From CBDCPI01 sp965220245 (GTDB lineage Bacteria; Chloroflexota; Dehalococcoidia; Lucifugimonadales; UBA3495): DNA of 64,000 nt. Below the pieces are notes generated by a model. It worked only from the letters and a program-made list of their open reading frames with translations, was not told where the DNA came from and did no database searches. The position numbers and the translations under genes are program-made. The stretch is from NCBI GenBank assembly GCA_965220245.1, contig CBDCPI010000008.1:248001-312000 (forward strand), given 5' to 3'. Below, in pieces: positions 49,501-57,350 of the stretch. Position 1 is the stretch's first letter. Each line of letters begins with the position of its first letter.

Positions 49501-49944
49501 GTCCCGCCACCGCTCCTCGAAAGCCAACTCCCCCGCTATTTCGTCCATAATTTCGAATTCGGGCGGGAGTCCGGCCTCCAAGGGGCGCTCTTGCAGGATA
49601 GCCGCCGCAAAGCCATGCAACGTTTGGATCGAGGCAAGATCCAAGCCCTGCAAAGCGCGGCGGGCGCTTTCCTGCTCTGGTGGGCTGAGGGACTCGTCGG
49701 CCCCCGCCTTCTCCAGTCCCTCACGAATCCGGTGGCCCAACTCGGCGGCGGCAGCCTCGGTGAAGGTGATAGCCGCAATGCCGCCGATGGACGCCCGCCC
49801 GGTAATGACCAGCCTTAGCATCCGGCCCACCAAGCTGGAGGTCTTGCCGGTACCGGCGCCGGCCTCGACGAACAGCGTCTCGTCCAGTCGGTCGAGAATC
49901 TTCTCCCTGGCGCTTTGGTCTTGAGGCTGGAATGGGCCTGCCAT
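46567..49944 (-). CDS. addA: UvrD/AddA-type helicase-nuclease (double-strand break repair)
   Basis: About 1125 residues. It starts at ATG 49942-49944 (GAGGA upstream) or at the GTG two codons earlier that overlaps the addB stop. SF1A helicase motifs are the N-terminal Walker A FVEAGAGTGKTSSLVGRML, ITFTEAAAAELGHRIREGL, the DEAD-like LLIDEVQDTDPIQAEI, VGDPKQSIYRFRRADI and IMTVHAAKGLEFPIVIL. The C-terminus is a RecB-like nuclease with the PD-(D/E)xK core EGFIDLLFEENGHLVVVDYKTDD. With its partner it would resect DNA ends. The pair overlaps by 3-4 bases and so is translationally coupled. Confidence 0.92.
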   Translation of the reverse strand: MAGPFQPQDQSAREKILDRLDETLFVEAGAGTGKTSSLVGRMLRLVITGRASIGGIAAITFTEAAAAELGHRIREGLEKAGADESLSPPEQESARRALQGLDLASIQTLHGFAAAILQERPLEAGLPPEFEIMDEIAGELAFEERWRDWLDGAMRRDETILDLRLAFTMGLSPDQLRNIALEFHQNYDLLESYHIAEALMPEAAAADRLLSESDELARLCQYSDLRDDDPLYAGVQRLLRIAVGLGKAPSDEPDSYLQLTRLLWPPGNRGRTADWRKDSKTGANACTQLKALVKEVRTAVDDEIAAVRQSALSHLLQELRGFALDYAAGRKRQGRANYHDLLVWARDLLRDNLAVRDYFRQRFTHLLIDEVQDTDPIQAEIALFLSEDAPLGGAAGDRPRQWQNITPERGKLFVVGDPKQSIYRFRRADIRQVAGLREQMGGEIVQLVQNFRSQQPVAEWVNHIFGPWMAEGETQPGYEPIVHRWEGEPWKQGRGSGEGKPRPAVWRLGDVVVSASAAEVRRQEDEAISRLLRNIVEDGWQVLDREKTEAEGQECYRPAEFRDICLLLRARTGLSSLENALEAADAPYRMEGASLVFHTQEVRDLMNCLRAIDDPSDEVAIVAALRSPAFACSDVELLEFHQAGSRFDYLTLHGPVGGPVSQGLEKLRGYHAARNWDSVAHLIDRFIRERHLMQLALDHPRTREHWRRYRFMVDQARGFVAAGGESLRGYIEWMDRRRDENARVAEAASPDADEDAVRIMTVHAAKGLEFPIVILTRINSDLSRTGGSRPVIFERTNGSIEARAGSEGSRFETPGYADALSLERALEQEEAVRLLYVAATRARDHLAVSMYRRDRGISLAHRVADFAEGGDYLWQRAQPHELPPKVADESGADGIDPESHSLEEREQWTKARAALIKANSAPTSIAATRLASVDKEESESDEPWKRGRGSSEVGRAVHSVLQTIDLATGSGIDDTANAQATAEGIPHRRAEVAQLVRKAIASDIVQRAVNSTRYWREVPLGIPLEGGAVLEGFIDLLFEENGHLVVVDYKTDDVDADQTAARLQNYRMQAGAYALAVNRATGRPVSEVVYLFVRLGREESVPNIAALATEAENAARDYIASPPNG

Positions 49945-49946
49945 GC

Positions 49947-52900
49947 TCACTCATCCTCGGCGGTAGCAAGTTCCGCGTAGGGCCGGACGGCGCTATCGCC
50001 GGACTTCCGCTGCCATAAAAGGTCACGCTTGGAGGGGCACAGCGCGTCGAAGTCACAGTACTTGCAGTTGGCAAAAGAGCCGCGATCGGCATTGCCCGGA
50101 TTGGCCGGGAAGACGCCGGCGTCAATGCCGGAGACGATCAGGGACATGGTCCGGTCGAATTCGTCCTTGACGTCCGCCAAGCGCATCGGAGACTTGGGAG
50201 CCATTGAGAATCCGCCCCGGTTGCTGATGAACCAGTAAGCAGAATTGACATCCACATCCTCGCTCAAACCGCTTTGGACCGCCAGCGAGTAGATGGCCAG
50301 TTGAAGGCGCTGCCCGGCCTGTATCGGGTCTTTGTCCATGCCGGTGTAGCCAGATGAACTGCCGGTCTTGTAGTCGCGCACCAGCGCCTTGCGCCCGTCG
50401 GGAGACACGTCGACGCGGTCGATGTAGCCGCGGAACTCGATCCTGTCCGTATTGGGAAGCGTAATGGCTGCGGCCGGCCATCCTCCGGCCACCCCGAACC
50501 CGGCCTCCAGCCAGGCCGGGGTGACGCCGTGTTCGTATCTGAGCCTAGAGTCTTCTTCCAAGAACCGGTGCAGGTCGGCTCGAATATTGGCTTTGTCCAT
50601 CTGCCACATCAGGTCTCGGCCGGTCATGCCGCGGGACTCGACCTCGTCGAACCTTGCCTCGGCAATCTCCATCAAGCGACGCCGGTGAGCATCATTCCAT
50701 GCCTGGTCCGGCCGGGGCGCCGTGTTTTGATTGATGGCCTCGCCAACGAAATTTTCCAGAATGGCGTGTACCAGTGTCCCCCGGTCCACTGGCGAGAGGG
50801 ATAAGCGGTCTTCGGGCTTTTCCACGGCGCGCAACCCCAGCACTCGCGACAGAAAGTAGCTGAACGGACACGTGGCCCAAGCCTCTAGGCTGGTGGCCGA
50901 CAAGGGCCGACGGGGCGCCAACCGGGGCTGGTTAACGATGGCGTCGGCCACGTTCCCGTCCCAGAGAGTGAAGGCGCCGCCGTAGCGCAGCCGGGCCAGT
51001 TGCACCGGCTTGGCGAGAGGCCCGTCGCCCGCCGCCATTGGATGCCGGTCCAGGCTGGCGCCTGATTTCTGCCACGCCCTCATCGAGTCCAAGTCGTAGT
51101 CGTGCAGGTCGGCGACGGAGGTCCGGTCGACGCCGTCCAGCGACTTGTCCATTGAGCCAAGGATGGTCAGCCAGGGTTGCGAGGCCAGCCCACCCAACGT
51201 CGATGGGTAAACGGCTTGGCCGCTGAGATTCGAGGCCCGTTCCAAGAACCAGCGGGACGGGTGCTGCTCGCGTCCGCCTATGGGGTCGGAGGCGGGGCAG
51301 GACAGCCACCGCACCGGTGCCGAGTGCAGGGCGGCCAAGAACGTGTACCGTTCCTCGCTGGCCCGGTAGTCCCGCAGCGGTAGACCGGCCCCGCTGCCTT
51401 GCCCTGATTGAGACGAGGCGGCGCGGGCGCGCTCCGGCAGCAAGGAGTCGTCCCGCTGCGGCGGCGGAAACGCCCCCTCGACCAGGCCCACGATATGGAC
51501 CACATCAAAGCTCATCCCGGCTGCCGCCCCCACCGGGGCTACGAACACGCCGCGGCCCGTCTCCCCGATGCGGCCCGGAGATACTTGCAGCGCCTCCTGA
51601 AAGACCTGCTCAAATGCGGCAAAGTCGGGCTGAACGTCGACAAAGTCCGCATGGCCGACTTCCGATAGGATTTCACTCACCTGACGGTGAGCGGCGTGGC
51701 CGGTTTCCGGAGCATCGGGGCCAAGGTCGAGATAGCGGTCCAACAGGCCGCTGGCCCATCCGGCAAGACCGCCCCAAGTGTTGTCGCCGCTGGGCGGTGT
51801 TGTATCTCCGGCCAGTGTCTCGACGAAGTCCTGCAACTCCCGGGCCGCCTTGGCCCGGTATCGAATGCCCTCTATCTGGTGCTCGGACAGCTCGCCGCGT
51901 GTCGGCGCGTTAGCCGCTGCCTGCTCCAGACCTTCTGCGAAACTGTGGAGCCGCTGCGTCCATTGGTCCCGTCCGCCGACCACACCGGCGTCCCGGGATA
52001 TTGCATCCCAAAGGCTGGGGTTGATTTTGCGGCCAGCCGACCCAACTGGGCAGCCAGTAAGCCAAGCCATGACCTCGTCGCGCATAAAACCGCCCTGGCA
52101 CAAACGCAGCAGGCCGGTCAGCGCACGTCCGGCGCCGGTGCTGGCCAGGGTGGCGGGGTTGGGCCCGGTGATAGGAATCCCGGCCAGTTTCAATTCCTCC
52201 AGTAGCTGGACGCCGTAGGGCTCCCGGCTGCGGTATAGCAGGGCCATGCGATGGAAGGGGACTCCGGCGTCCGCCTGCTGGACAATGTGGCGTATCGCGC
52301 TGCGTATTTCTTGGTGGGGGTCGGGCGCCACCAGCAGCGTCTCCCAGTCCAGCGTCTCACAGTCCGAGGAAGGAACTCCGTCGTCGTCTCGCAACCGCTC
52401 CGGCCGCTGGCCACTGGCCACCAGCCACTGGGATTGCGCCGGCCCGAATATGTGGGCCAACCGCTCCGCCACCAAATGCGCGGGCGCGTCGGCGGACTCG
52501 TCGCCAGTCAAGTCGAGGTACACCGAGCACTGCCCTGCCGCCGCAAGTGCTTCAATCAACGCCATTTCGCCACGGGTGAGGCGGCGCACCTTGTAAAACA
52601 CGACGAATCCCAAGTCGGCCAGGCCAAGCGAGTGGCTGCTTCTCACCGCCTCGGCGGCGGCGAGGGCCAGGTCTTCCCGGTCGTAGAAGCCGGTGGCCGT
52701 GCGCTCCCGGAAGGCCCGGTAGAGCCGCACCACCTCGGCGCGCAGACCGTCCTCGCCTTCCAGAATAGCGAGGGCATCCTCGGAGACCGGCCGCAGTTCG
52801 CGGAAGGTGCGCGCCAGGCTGCGAATGGTCGAAGGGTGAAGACGCTGCTCGCGGAGAGGGCCGGCCGCTTGGGCGCACACTGCTCGCACCGATGCGCTTT

Positions 52901-53225
52901 CAAGGACCGGCGTTAGCGGGCGCCGTCCTTGGGCGGCCAAAGCCGGGGCCGCCAGTAGCTCGGCTAGGCGGGGCAGCACCATAAATCGCACGTTACACAG
53001 GCCGGAGCGCCCCAGCTCTCGCCGCAGCTCAAGGTTGGCAAAGCCCGACGGCCCGATCACCGTTACCGGCCGCAGCGGGTCACCCCGTTGCAGCGATGCC
53101 ACCGCCTCGCCCAACGCTTCGTTGGCTTGGCCGCGGTTGGTTTGGTCTCCGTTTGTTTGATCAATGAAAAACAGCCCGGCGCCGTCGCGTCTCTCGGTTG
53201 CCTGCCCATTTCCAGTATTACTCAT
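49947..53225 (-). CDS. addB: AddB-type helicase-like nuclease with Fe-S cluster
   Basis: A 1092-residue partner of the AddA-like protein, starting at ATG 53223-53225. The degenerate helicase domains (about 20-700) lack a clean Walker A. The C-terminal RecB-family nuclease (about 790-1070) has the core EFRGYIDRVDVSPDGRKALVRDYKTG. Cysteines in FANCKYCDFDALC near the end, with an earlier TCPFSYFLSRVLGLR, match the four-cysteine [4Fe-4S] staple of AddB-type nucleases. The neighbourhood (metallopeptidase, Septu-like pair) is defence-flavoured, but AddAB itself is a repair system. Confidence 0.9.
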   Translation of the reverse strand: MSNTGNGQATERRDGAGLFFIDQTNGDQTNRGQANEALGEAVASLQRGDPLRPVTVIGPSGFANLELRRELGRSGLCNVRFMVLPRLAELLAAPALAAQGRRPLTPVLESASVRAVCAQAAGPLREQRLHPSTIRSLARTFRELRPVSEDALAILEGEDGLRAEVVRLYRAFRERTATGFYDREDLALAAAEAVRSSHSLGLADLGFVVFYKVRRLTRGEMALIEALAAAGQCSVYLDLTGDESADAPAHLVAERLAHIFGPAQSQWLVASGQRPERLRDDDGVPSSDCETLDWETLLVAPDPHQEIRSAIRHIVQQADAGVPFHRMALLYRSREPYGVQLLEELKLAGIPITGPNPATLASTGAGRALTGLLRLCQGGFMRDEVMAWLTGCPVGSAGRKINPSLWDAISRDAGVVGGRDQWTQRLHSFAEGLEQAAANAPTRGELSEHQIEGIRYRAKAARELQDFVETLAGDTTPPSGDNTWGGLAGWASGLLDRYLDLGPDAPETGHAAHRQVSEILSEVGHADFVDVQPDFAAFEQVFQEALQVSPGRIGETGRGVFVAPVGAAAGMSFDVVHIVGLVEGAFPPPQRDDSLLPERARAASSQSGQGSGAGLPLRDYRASEERYTFLAALHSAPVRWLSCPASDPIGGREQHPSRWFLERASNLSGQAVYPSTLGGLASQPWLTILGSMDKSLDGVDRTSVADLHDYDLDSMRAWQKSGASLDRHPMAAGDGPLAKPVQLARLRYGGAFTLWDGNVADAIVNQPRLAPRRPLSATSLEAWATCPFSYFLSRVLGLRAVEKPEDRLSLSPVDRGTLVHAILENFVGEAINQNTAPRPDQAWNDAHRRRLMEIAEARFDEVESRGMTGRDLMWQMDKANIRADLHRFLEEDSRLRYEHGVTPAWLEAGFGVAGGWPAAAITLPNTDRIEFRGYIDRVDVSPDGRKALVRDYKTGSSSGYTGMDKDPIQAGQRLQLAIYSLAVQSGLSEDVDVNSAYWFISNRGGFSMAPKSPMRLADVKDEFDRTMSLIVSGIDAGVFPANPGNADRGSFANCKYCDFDALCPSKRDLLWQRKSGDSAVRPYAELATAEDE

Positions 53226-53277
53226 ACAGGGATTGTACCCCTTCGACGGCCCTTTTGACGCCCAGGGCGCAAGCTAG

Positions 53278-53416
53278 AACAGGGTCTTTCGATTCTTAAT
53301 GCAGGTAGCAGAACCATAGAGGCAACCACAAGGGTTGCCTCTACAAGGTAACGCGCCGCCGGGCGTAGGGGCAGCCCTTGTGGCTGCCTTGGTCTGGGAA
53401 CCGAAAGGCCCTGCAA
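53278..53416. repeat. Small inverted-repeat element with an internal hairpin
   Basis: Ends GAACAGGGTCTTTCGATTC and (reverse complement) CTTGCAGGGCCTTTCGGTTC are inverted copies. Inside, GAGGCAACC-ACAA-GGGTTGCCTC (53319-53343) is a perfect hairpin, followed by a related GGGGCAGCCCTTGTGGCTGCC. It lies between the metallopeptidase gene and addB. Confidence 0.75.
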
Positions 53417-53458
53417 GCAAGAGAGGGCTTTGAGGCTTGGGGGTAAGGTGTCAATGCG

Positions 53459-54208
53459 TCACAGAGGCAATACTGCCCCGGCTTCCCGCAGCCGCTGGCG
53501 CCGTTGCTGGACGTCCGGCATCACTTGGGCCACCAGGTCCCAGAAATTCCTTGAGTGGTTCTTGACCTTCAGGTGGGCCAATTCATGGACGACCACGTAC
53601 TCGATGAGTGCGGGCTCCAGCATCATGAGCCGCCAGTTGAAACGCAGCGTGCCGTCGGCGGCGCAACTTCCCCAGATTTGGCGCTGGTCACGGATCAGAA
53701 GCCGGGGTTTGATCACGCTTCCAAAGGCGGGCAACCACTCATCGACGCTGGCCTGCAATCGCACGGCGGCCTTGGCGCGGTACCACTCTATAATACTCCG
53801 GCGCAGGCGTTCATAGCGCTCGCTGTCGGGGATAGCAGCCGGCATGGTCACCCGGAATTGCCAGTGGTCGAAGCGCACCTCCGGTGACCGGACAGTGTCG
53901 CTTTGCTCGATGATAAGCCGAACGTTGCGGCCCAAGTACGGTAGCGTCTCGCCGCTGACCAAGGGCTTCGGCGCGGCCCGGAGCACCGCCTCCTTGGTGT
54001 GCTCGAGAATCCAAGGCGCACGCTTGCGGACGATCTCCCGCAGTTCGCTGTCCGGTGTCGCCGCGGGAGCCGCTACCTGCACGCCATCGCCATCCACGGT
54101 GATCTGGACCGTTTTCTTGCGCCGCGCGCTGCGCCGGACCTGGTACTCGATGGTAGTACCGCGGAAGCGGATGCAGTCTCGGGAAAACGGTTGCCCGGCG
54201 GCGTCCAA
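53459..54208 (-). CDS. YgjP/DUF45-type zinc metallopeptidase
   Basis: A 249-residue protein of the SprT-like/YgjP (M48-related) family. The zinc motif is in the C-terminal half: YVVVHELAHLKVKNHSRNFW (HExxH plus a further histidine), preceded by RDQRQIWGSCAADGTLRFNWRLM, also characteristic. The N-terminal half (about 15-110) is the small beta domain of the family. The start is TTG 54206-54208, 5 bases after the preceding membrane-protein gene, so the two are co-transcribed. Such peptidases often sit beside restriction or repair genes. Confidence 0.9.
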   Translation of the reverse strand: MDAAGQPFSRDCIRFRGTTIEYQVRRSARRKKTVQITVDGDGVQVAAPAATPDSELREIVRKRAPWILEHTKEAVLRAAPKPLVSGETLPYLGRNVRLIIEQSDTVRSPEVRFDHWQFRVTMPAAIPDSERYERLRRSIIEWYRAKAAVRLQASVDEWLPAFGSVIKPRLLIRDQRQIWGSCAADGTLRFNWRLMMLEPALIEYVVVHELAHLKVKNHSRNFWDLVAQVMPDVQQRRQRLREAGAVLPL

Positions 54209-54213
54209 GCGGC

Positions 54214-54651
54214 TCAGCCCCGTGCCTCACGCAGCAACCGGAATGCCGTCGAACCTAGCAAGAGCGGCAGCGTCGAGTCGCTGAGGACCCATACAAGCGG
54301 TTGGGTGGTCACTGGCTCGGACCACTCGACGCCGACCCAGTTCCAGAGGACCGCCGCCAGAAGCGCACCGGAAAAATAGAAAACGCCGTTCGCCTCCAGA
54401 TACTCTCGGGTAATCGATTGGTCGGCCTTCTCGGCGTCCAGCCGGCGCTTCCGGGCGAAGGCGAGGAGCAGCACCATCGACAATCCGGCCACCATAATCG
54501 GATCGATGACGCGCCACGCGGTGAGCACCCCGCCCTGCAAGTCCGGATCATAGAACTGGGTTCCGATAAAGTGCACCAGCACTGTCCCGGCCAAGCAAAG
54601 CATGAAGACAGCGGCAAGCCGCTTCACCAAGGGCGAATTCAGAATATCCAT
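54214..54651 (-). CDS. Unidentified integral membrane protein
   Basis: A 145-residue protein from ATG 54649-54651 with GGAGGG upstream. Hydrophobic segments suggest four transmembrane helices: LAAVFMLCLAGTVLVHFIG, IMVAGLSMVLLLAFARKR, FYFSGALLAAVLWNWVG and VWVLSDSTLPLLLGSTAF, with a charged cytoplasmic loop RKRRLDAEKAD. No family was recognised. It is first in a likely operon with the metallopeptidase. Confidence 0.75.
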   Translation of the reverse strand: MDILNSPLVKRLAAVFMLCLAGTVLVHFIGTQFYDPDLQGGVLTAWRVIDPIMVAGLSMVLLLAFARKRRLDAEKADQSITREYLEANGVFYFSGALLAAVLWNWVGVEWSEPVTTQPLVWVLSDSTLPLLLGSTAFRLLREARG

Positions 54652-54785
54652 GAGGAGTCCCTCCAACTGGGCCTACGTTCCATTGAACTGGCAGTCAAAT
54701 TGTAGGGCACCGAAGAATGGTGTGGCGTCAAAGCCTTGAAAGTTGGTGGCAGGGAGGTCTGGATACTCCGTCAAGGGGGCTCCGA

Positions 54786-54849
54786 GGCGCCCGGATAACT
54801 CTTTGAGCCTCTTGGGACTCAACTGGTATACTCAAAGAGTTCGGGCGCC
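54786..54849. other. Long imperfect hairpin upstream of the Septu-like genes
   Basis: GGCGCCCGGATAACTCTTTGAG (54786-54807) pairs with its inverted copy at 54831-54849 over 19 bp with one 3-base bulge; the loop is 23 bases. It lies 27 bases before the first possible start of the ATPase gene and after the divergent membrane gene. It may be a transcribed leader structure, a terminator or repeat debris. Confidence 0.7.
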
Positions 54850-54876
54850 GGACAGGGTCACGAAATTCATGCACCT

Positions 54877-56214
54877 ATGGACGAGGCCAAAGGGGCTATT
54901 ACCATGCACATACTACACATACAAATCGTAGATCTGCCACCGCTGGAATATGTGCGCTTCAATTGCGACGAACGGGTGAACCTCTTCATCGGCCCAAATG
55001 CGACCGGTAAGAGCACTATCCTCCGAGCAATTAACAGTTTAGACTCCGTGGACAAGGACTCGCTCCCCGAAGATGTTGGCTTCGAATTCTACCACTCCAA
55101 CGACCAAGCCAGATCATTTTTCGTGGAAGCGACCCCCGATTGGTTGTGGGATACTTCGCGCCCTACCCAGGCGCCATGGGACGAGGTTCCTCTCTTGTAC
55201 ATACCTGCTACCCGGGTCAACCTGCCGGGAGTAGACATTTACGACAAGACAATCGACAGGATGGAGAACGACGAGGCTAATGCTCCACTGAAAGACCTGT
55301 TTGATACAGACTCCGGGATCTTCGACGGCCAATACGTAGAACTGGCGATAGAACGGCTTCGTGAGATAATGACTGGAAATCGGAGCCAAGAGACCCAGCT
55401 CAGAAAAGCTGTGCAAGTCGGTTATTCTTGTGCCCAGTCCATTTGTCTTGAAGTAATACACGATGATATGCCACACACCTACGTTGAGCTGAGAGACGAG
55501 GACGACGATGAAGAGGGATTCCATGTAACGGAAAGGATTGTCCACTATGACATGGGAATCGGGACCACCGACGATATTTTGGGAGAACCCTTATACGCCG
55601 GCGCCTTGAGTTCAGGGACGCAAGGCACTCTTTTGTGGGTCTGGGCCTTGGCCCTCAAAATGGTGAACAACTATGGTTGGACAGAGGGTTGGGAAAAGAA
55701 GCCAGCCATCCTGCTGATTGACGAGATAGAGAACCACCTGCATCCAACCTGGCAGCGGCGGGTTATCCCGGCGTTGCTGGAGCATTTTCCGGGGTTGCAG
55801 ATATTCGCCACTACCCACTCGCCCTTTGTGGTGGCCGGGCTGAAAGCCGGACAGGTACACCTGCTGAAACGGGACGAAAACGGTCGCGTCACCGCCACGA
55901 CCAACACCAAGGATGTTGTTGGCTGGACGTCGGACGAGATTCTGCGGACGATGATGGGCGTGGACGACCCGACGGACGATGCAACGGCGGCGGCGGCGCG
56001 GGAGTTGCGGCAACTGCGCAAGGAAGGGCCGCGGAATGCCCTGGAAGAGGAGGAACGACGGCAGGAGCGGATTCAGGAGTTGCGGCAGCACGTAGACCGG
56101 GACTTGCTGGCCGGCGGTCCAATGGCGGCGCGGCGCGAGCTATTCGAGCAGCAATTCGCCGAAGCGTTGGAGAAATACCGGCAATCGAAGAACATTAACC
56201 AAGAAAACGGTTAA
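54877..56214 (+). CDS. AAA15/OLD-like ATPase, PtuA-type component of a Septu-like defence system
   Basis: A 445-residue SMC-like ATPase. Walker A is in NLFIGPNATGKSTILRAIN (about 38-56), the ABC signature in GALSSGTQGTLLWVWAL, Walker B in PAILLIDEIENHLHPTWQRR and the H-loop in IFATTHSPFVV. A charged helical C-terminal tail (about 370-445) contains ALEEEERRQERIQELRQHVD. The start is ATG 54877 or, with a better alignment, ATG 54904. It is followed after 3 bases by an HNH nuclease gene, and this ATPase/HNH pair is the composition of Septu (PtuA/PtuB), which protects against phage. No reverse transcriptase is present, so it is not a retron. Confidence 0.85.
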   Translation: MDEAKGAITMHILHIQIVDLPPLEYVRFNCDERVNLFIGPNATGKSTILRAINSLDSVDKDSLPEDVGFEFYHSNDQARSFFVEATPDWLWDTSRPTQAPWDEVPLLYIPATRVNLPGVDIYDKTIDRMENDEANAPLKDLFDTDSGIFDGQYVELAIERLREIMTGNRSQETQLRKAVQVGYSCAQSICLEVIHDDMPHTYVELRDEDDDEEGFHVTERIVHYDMGIGTTDDILGEPLYAGALSSGTQGTLLWVWALALKMVNNYGWTEGWEKKPAILLIDEIENHLHPTWQRRVIPALLEHFPGLQIFATTHSPFVVAGLKAGQVHLLKRDENGRVTATTNTKDVVGWTSDEILRTMMGVDDPTDDATAAAARELRQLRKEGPRNALEEEERRQERIQELRQHVDRDLLAGGPMAARRELFEQQFAEALEKYRQSKNINQENG

Positions 56215-56217
56215 CTG

Positions 56218-56965
56218 TTGCACTCGGTACGACGCTCTCCGGAACCCGACTTTTTCGCCGGACTCATTGCTGTGCATACGGAATGGGACGCTCTGGAACC
56301 CTCAGACCGTCCGCGCATACGTCGGGCGTTGGAGCGAGATTTTGGGCAAATTTGCGCCTACTGTGAGCAGCTTTGCCAACTACCAACCCGGTCCGGTGAA
56401 TCTGCCAACGACGCAACTATCGACCACTTCCGCCCACGCCGCCGGTTTCCGGACCTATGGCTCGACTGGCTAAACTTGATACATGCCTGTCACAGATGCA
56501 ATCAGGCTAAAGGAGGAAGCTGGCCCGGTTACGACGATGCGGAGATCAACAATAGGCTGACTGCCTTGAATCCTCGGTATACGCCGGTATCGGAGTACGT
56601 CAGTCCAAACGCGGTCAACAGTCGGCGGCCGGCGCGTGAATTCTTTGGTTTCGATGTTGTGACCGGCGAGATTGCACCCGCAGAGCAACTTGACCCAGTG
56701 GAGTGGTCAATGGCCCGCAGGACTATCAGGGACATCGACTTGAACGACAGCGAACTGGGAGAAAACGATCCTTAATCACCTATGGAACCAGCGTCTGGAC
56801 CACCTTGACTTGGTGTCACAGAGGCTCGACGCTTTGGAGGATTTTGATTCGAAAGTCCAGATAATGTTCGAGTTCATGTTGCCGGATAAACCCTTTTCCG
56901 CGTTTATTTTCGCTTACTTTACAGGCCGCTTTCCTCCGCTTGGCCAACTGTTCCAGCAGCATTGA
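56218..56965 (+). pseudogene. HNH endonuclease, PtuB-type, frameshifted near the C-terminus
   Basis: The first 185 residues (TTG 56218 to TAA 56775) carry the complete HNH core: QICAYCEQL, DATIDHFRPRRRFPD and LIHACHRCNQAKGG, as in the TIGR02646/PtuB nucleases next to AAA15 ATPases. Just before the stop, a +1 shift around 56757-56765 (AACTGGGAGAAAACG) continues family-like helical sequence: KTILNHLWNQRLDHLDLVSQRLDALEDFD, to TGA 56963-56965. So a one-base change has probably removed about 65 C-terminal residues. The short product keeps the nuclease site and may or may not act; the stop is TAA, so selenocysteine is not an explanation. Confidence 0.82.
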
Positions 56966-57350
56966 CGCCCGGATTCGCTTGGCGCGAATTTCTCCGTTAG
57001 GCCGGAGGCTGTCGAAAGGTCTATCTACCTACCCCCGCCCGTCCGTAACTGTTCAGACTTGAGGTGAATCGGCCCTTCGACTCCGCTGCGCTGCGCTCAG
57101 GGTGAGCGGTTCCGTGTCAGTGAGCCCACCAACTCTGAACGGTTATGCTCGCTCAAGCAACTGGATTTTGTACCTGGCCAAGGTGTACATTACCCTCAAA
57201 CGCAACTTCGATGTCCTCTAGGGGCAGGCGGACTGGCAATAGCAGCGTACCCCACTTTTTCTTCCAAGTTGGAGGTCCCGGTGTACCTACGGCGGCGCCG
57301 GTCCGATCACCCGGTTGTCAGCCCAATAGCAACCGCAGGAGGGAACGATT
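56966..57350. other. Intergenic stretch with an inverted-repeat element and coding debris
   Basis: Besides the element at 57045-57146, the segment 57168-57245 reads LYLAKVYITLKRN in one frame, resembling the start of PurS, but stops follow within a few codons. The last bases before 57351 give the ribosome binding site of the propeller gene (GCAGGAGGG). Confidence 0.5.
57045..57146. repeat. Miniature inverted-repeat element, family 3, copy B (opposite orientation)
   Basis: 102 bp, the reverse complement of the copy at 30221 with few differences: GTAACTGTTCAGACTTGAGG at the left and GAACGGTTAT at the right. No clean 8-bp target duplication is seen here. Confidence 0.9.

Noticed and set aside
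56773..56775. Stop of the PtuB-like gene considered as a recoded codon
   Set aside because: It is TAA, and the homologous continuation is in another frame, so it is a frameshift and not selenocysteine.
54877..56965. Retron (Ec78-type) interpretation of the ATPase/HNH pair
   Set aside because: No reverse transcriptase gene or msr-msd-like sequence adjacent; the upstream hairpin alone is not enough.
57168..57245. Possible purS remnant (LYLAKVYITLKRN)
   Set aside because: Only about 13 residues resemble PurS and stops follow; too short to annotate, and no other pur gene is nearby.
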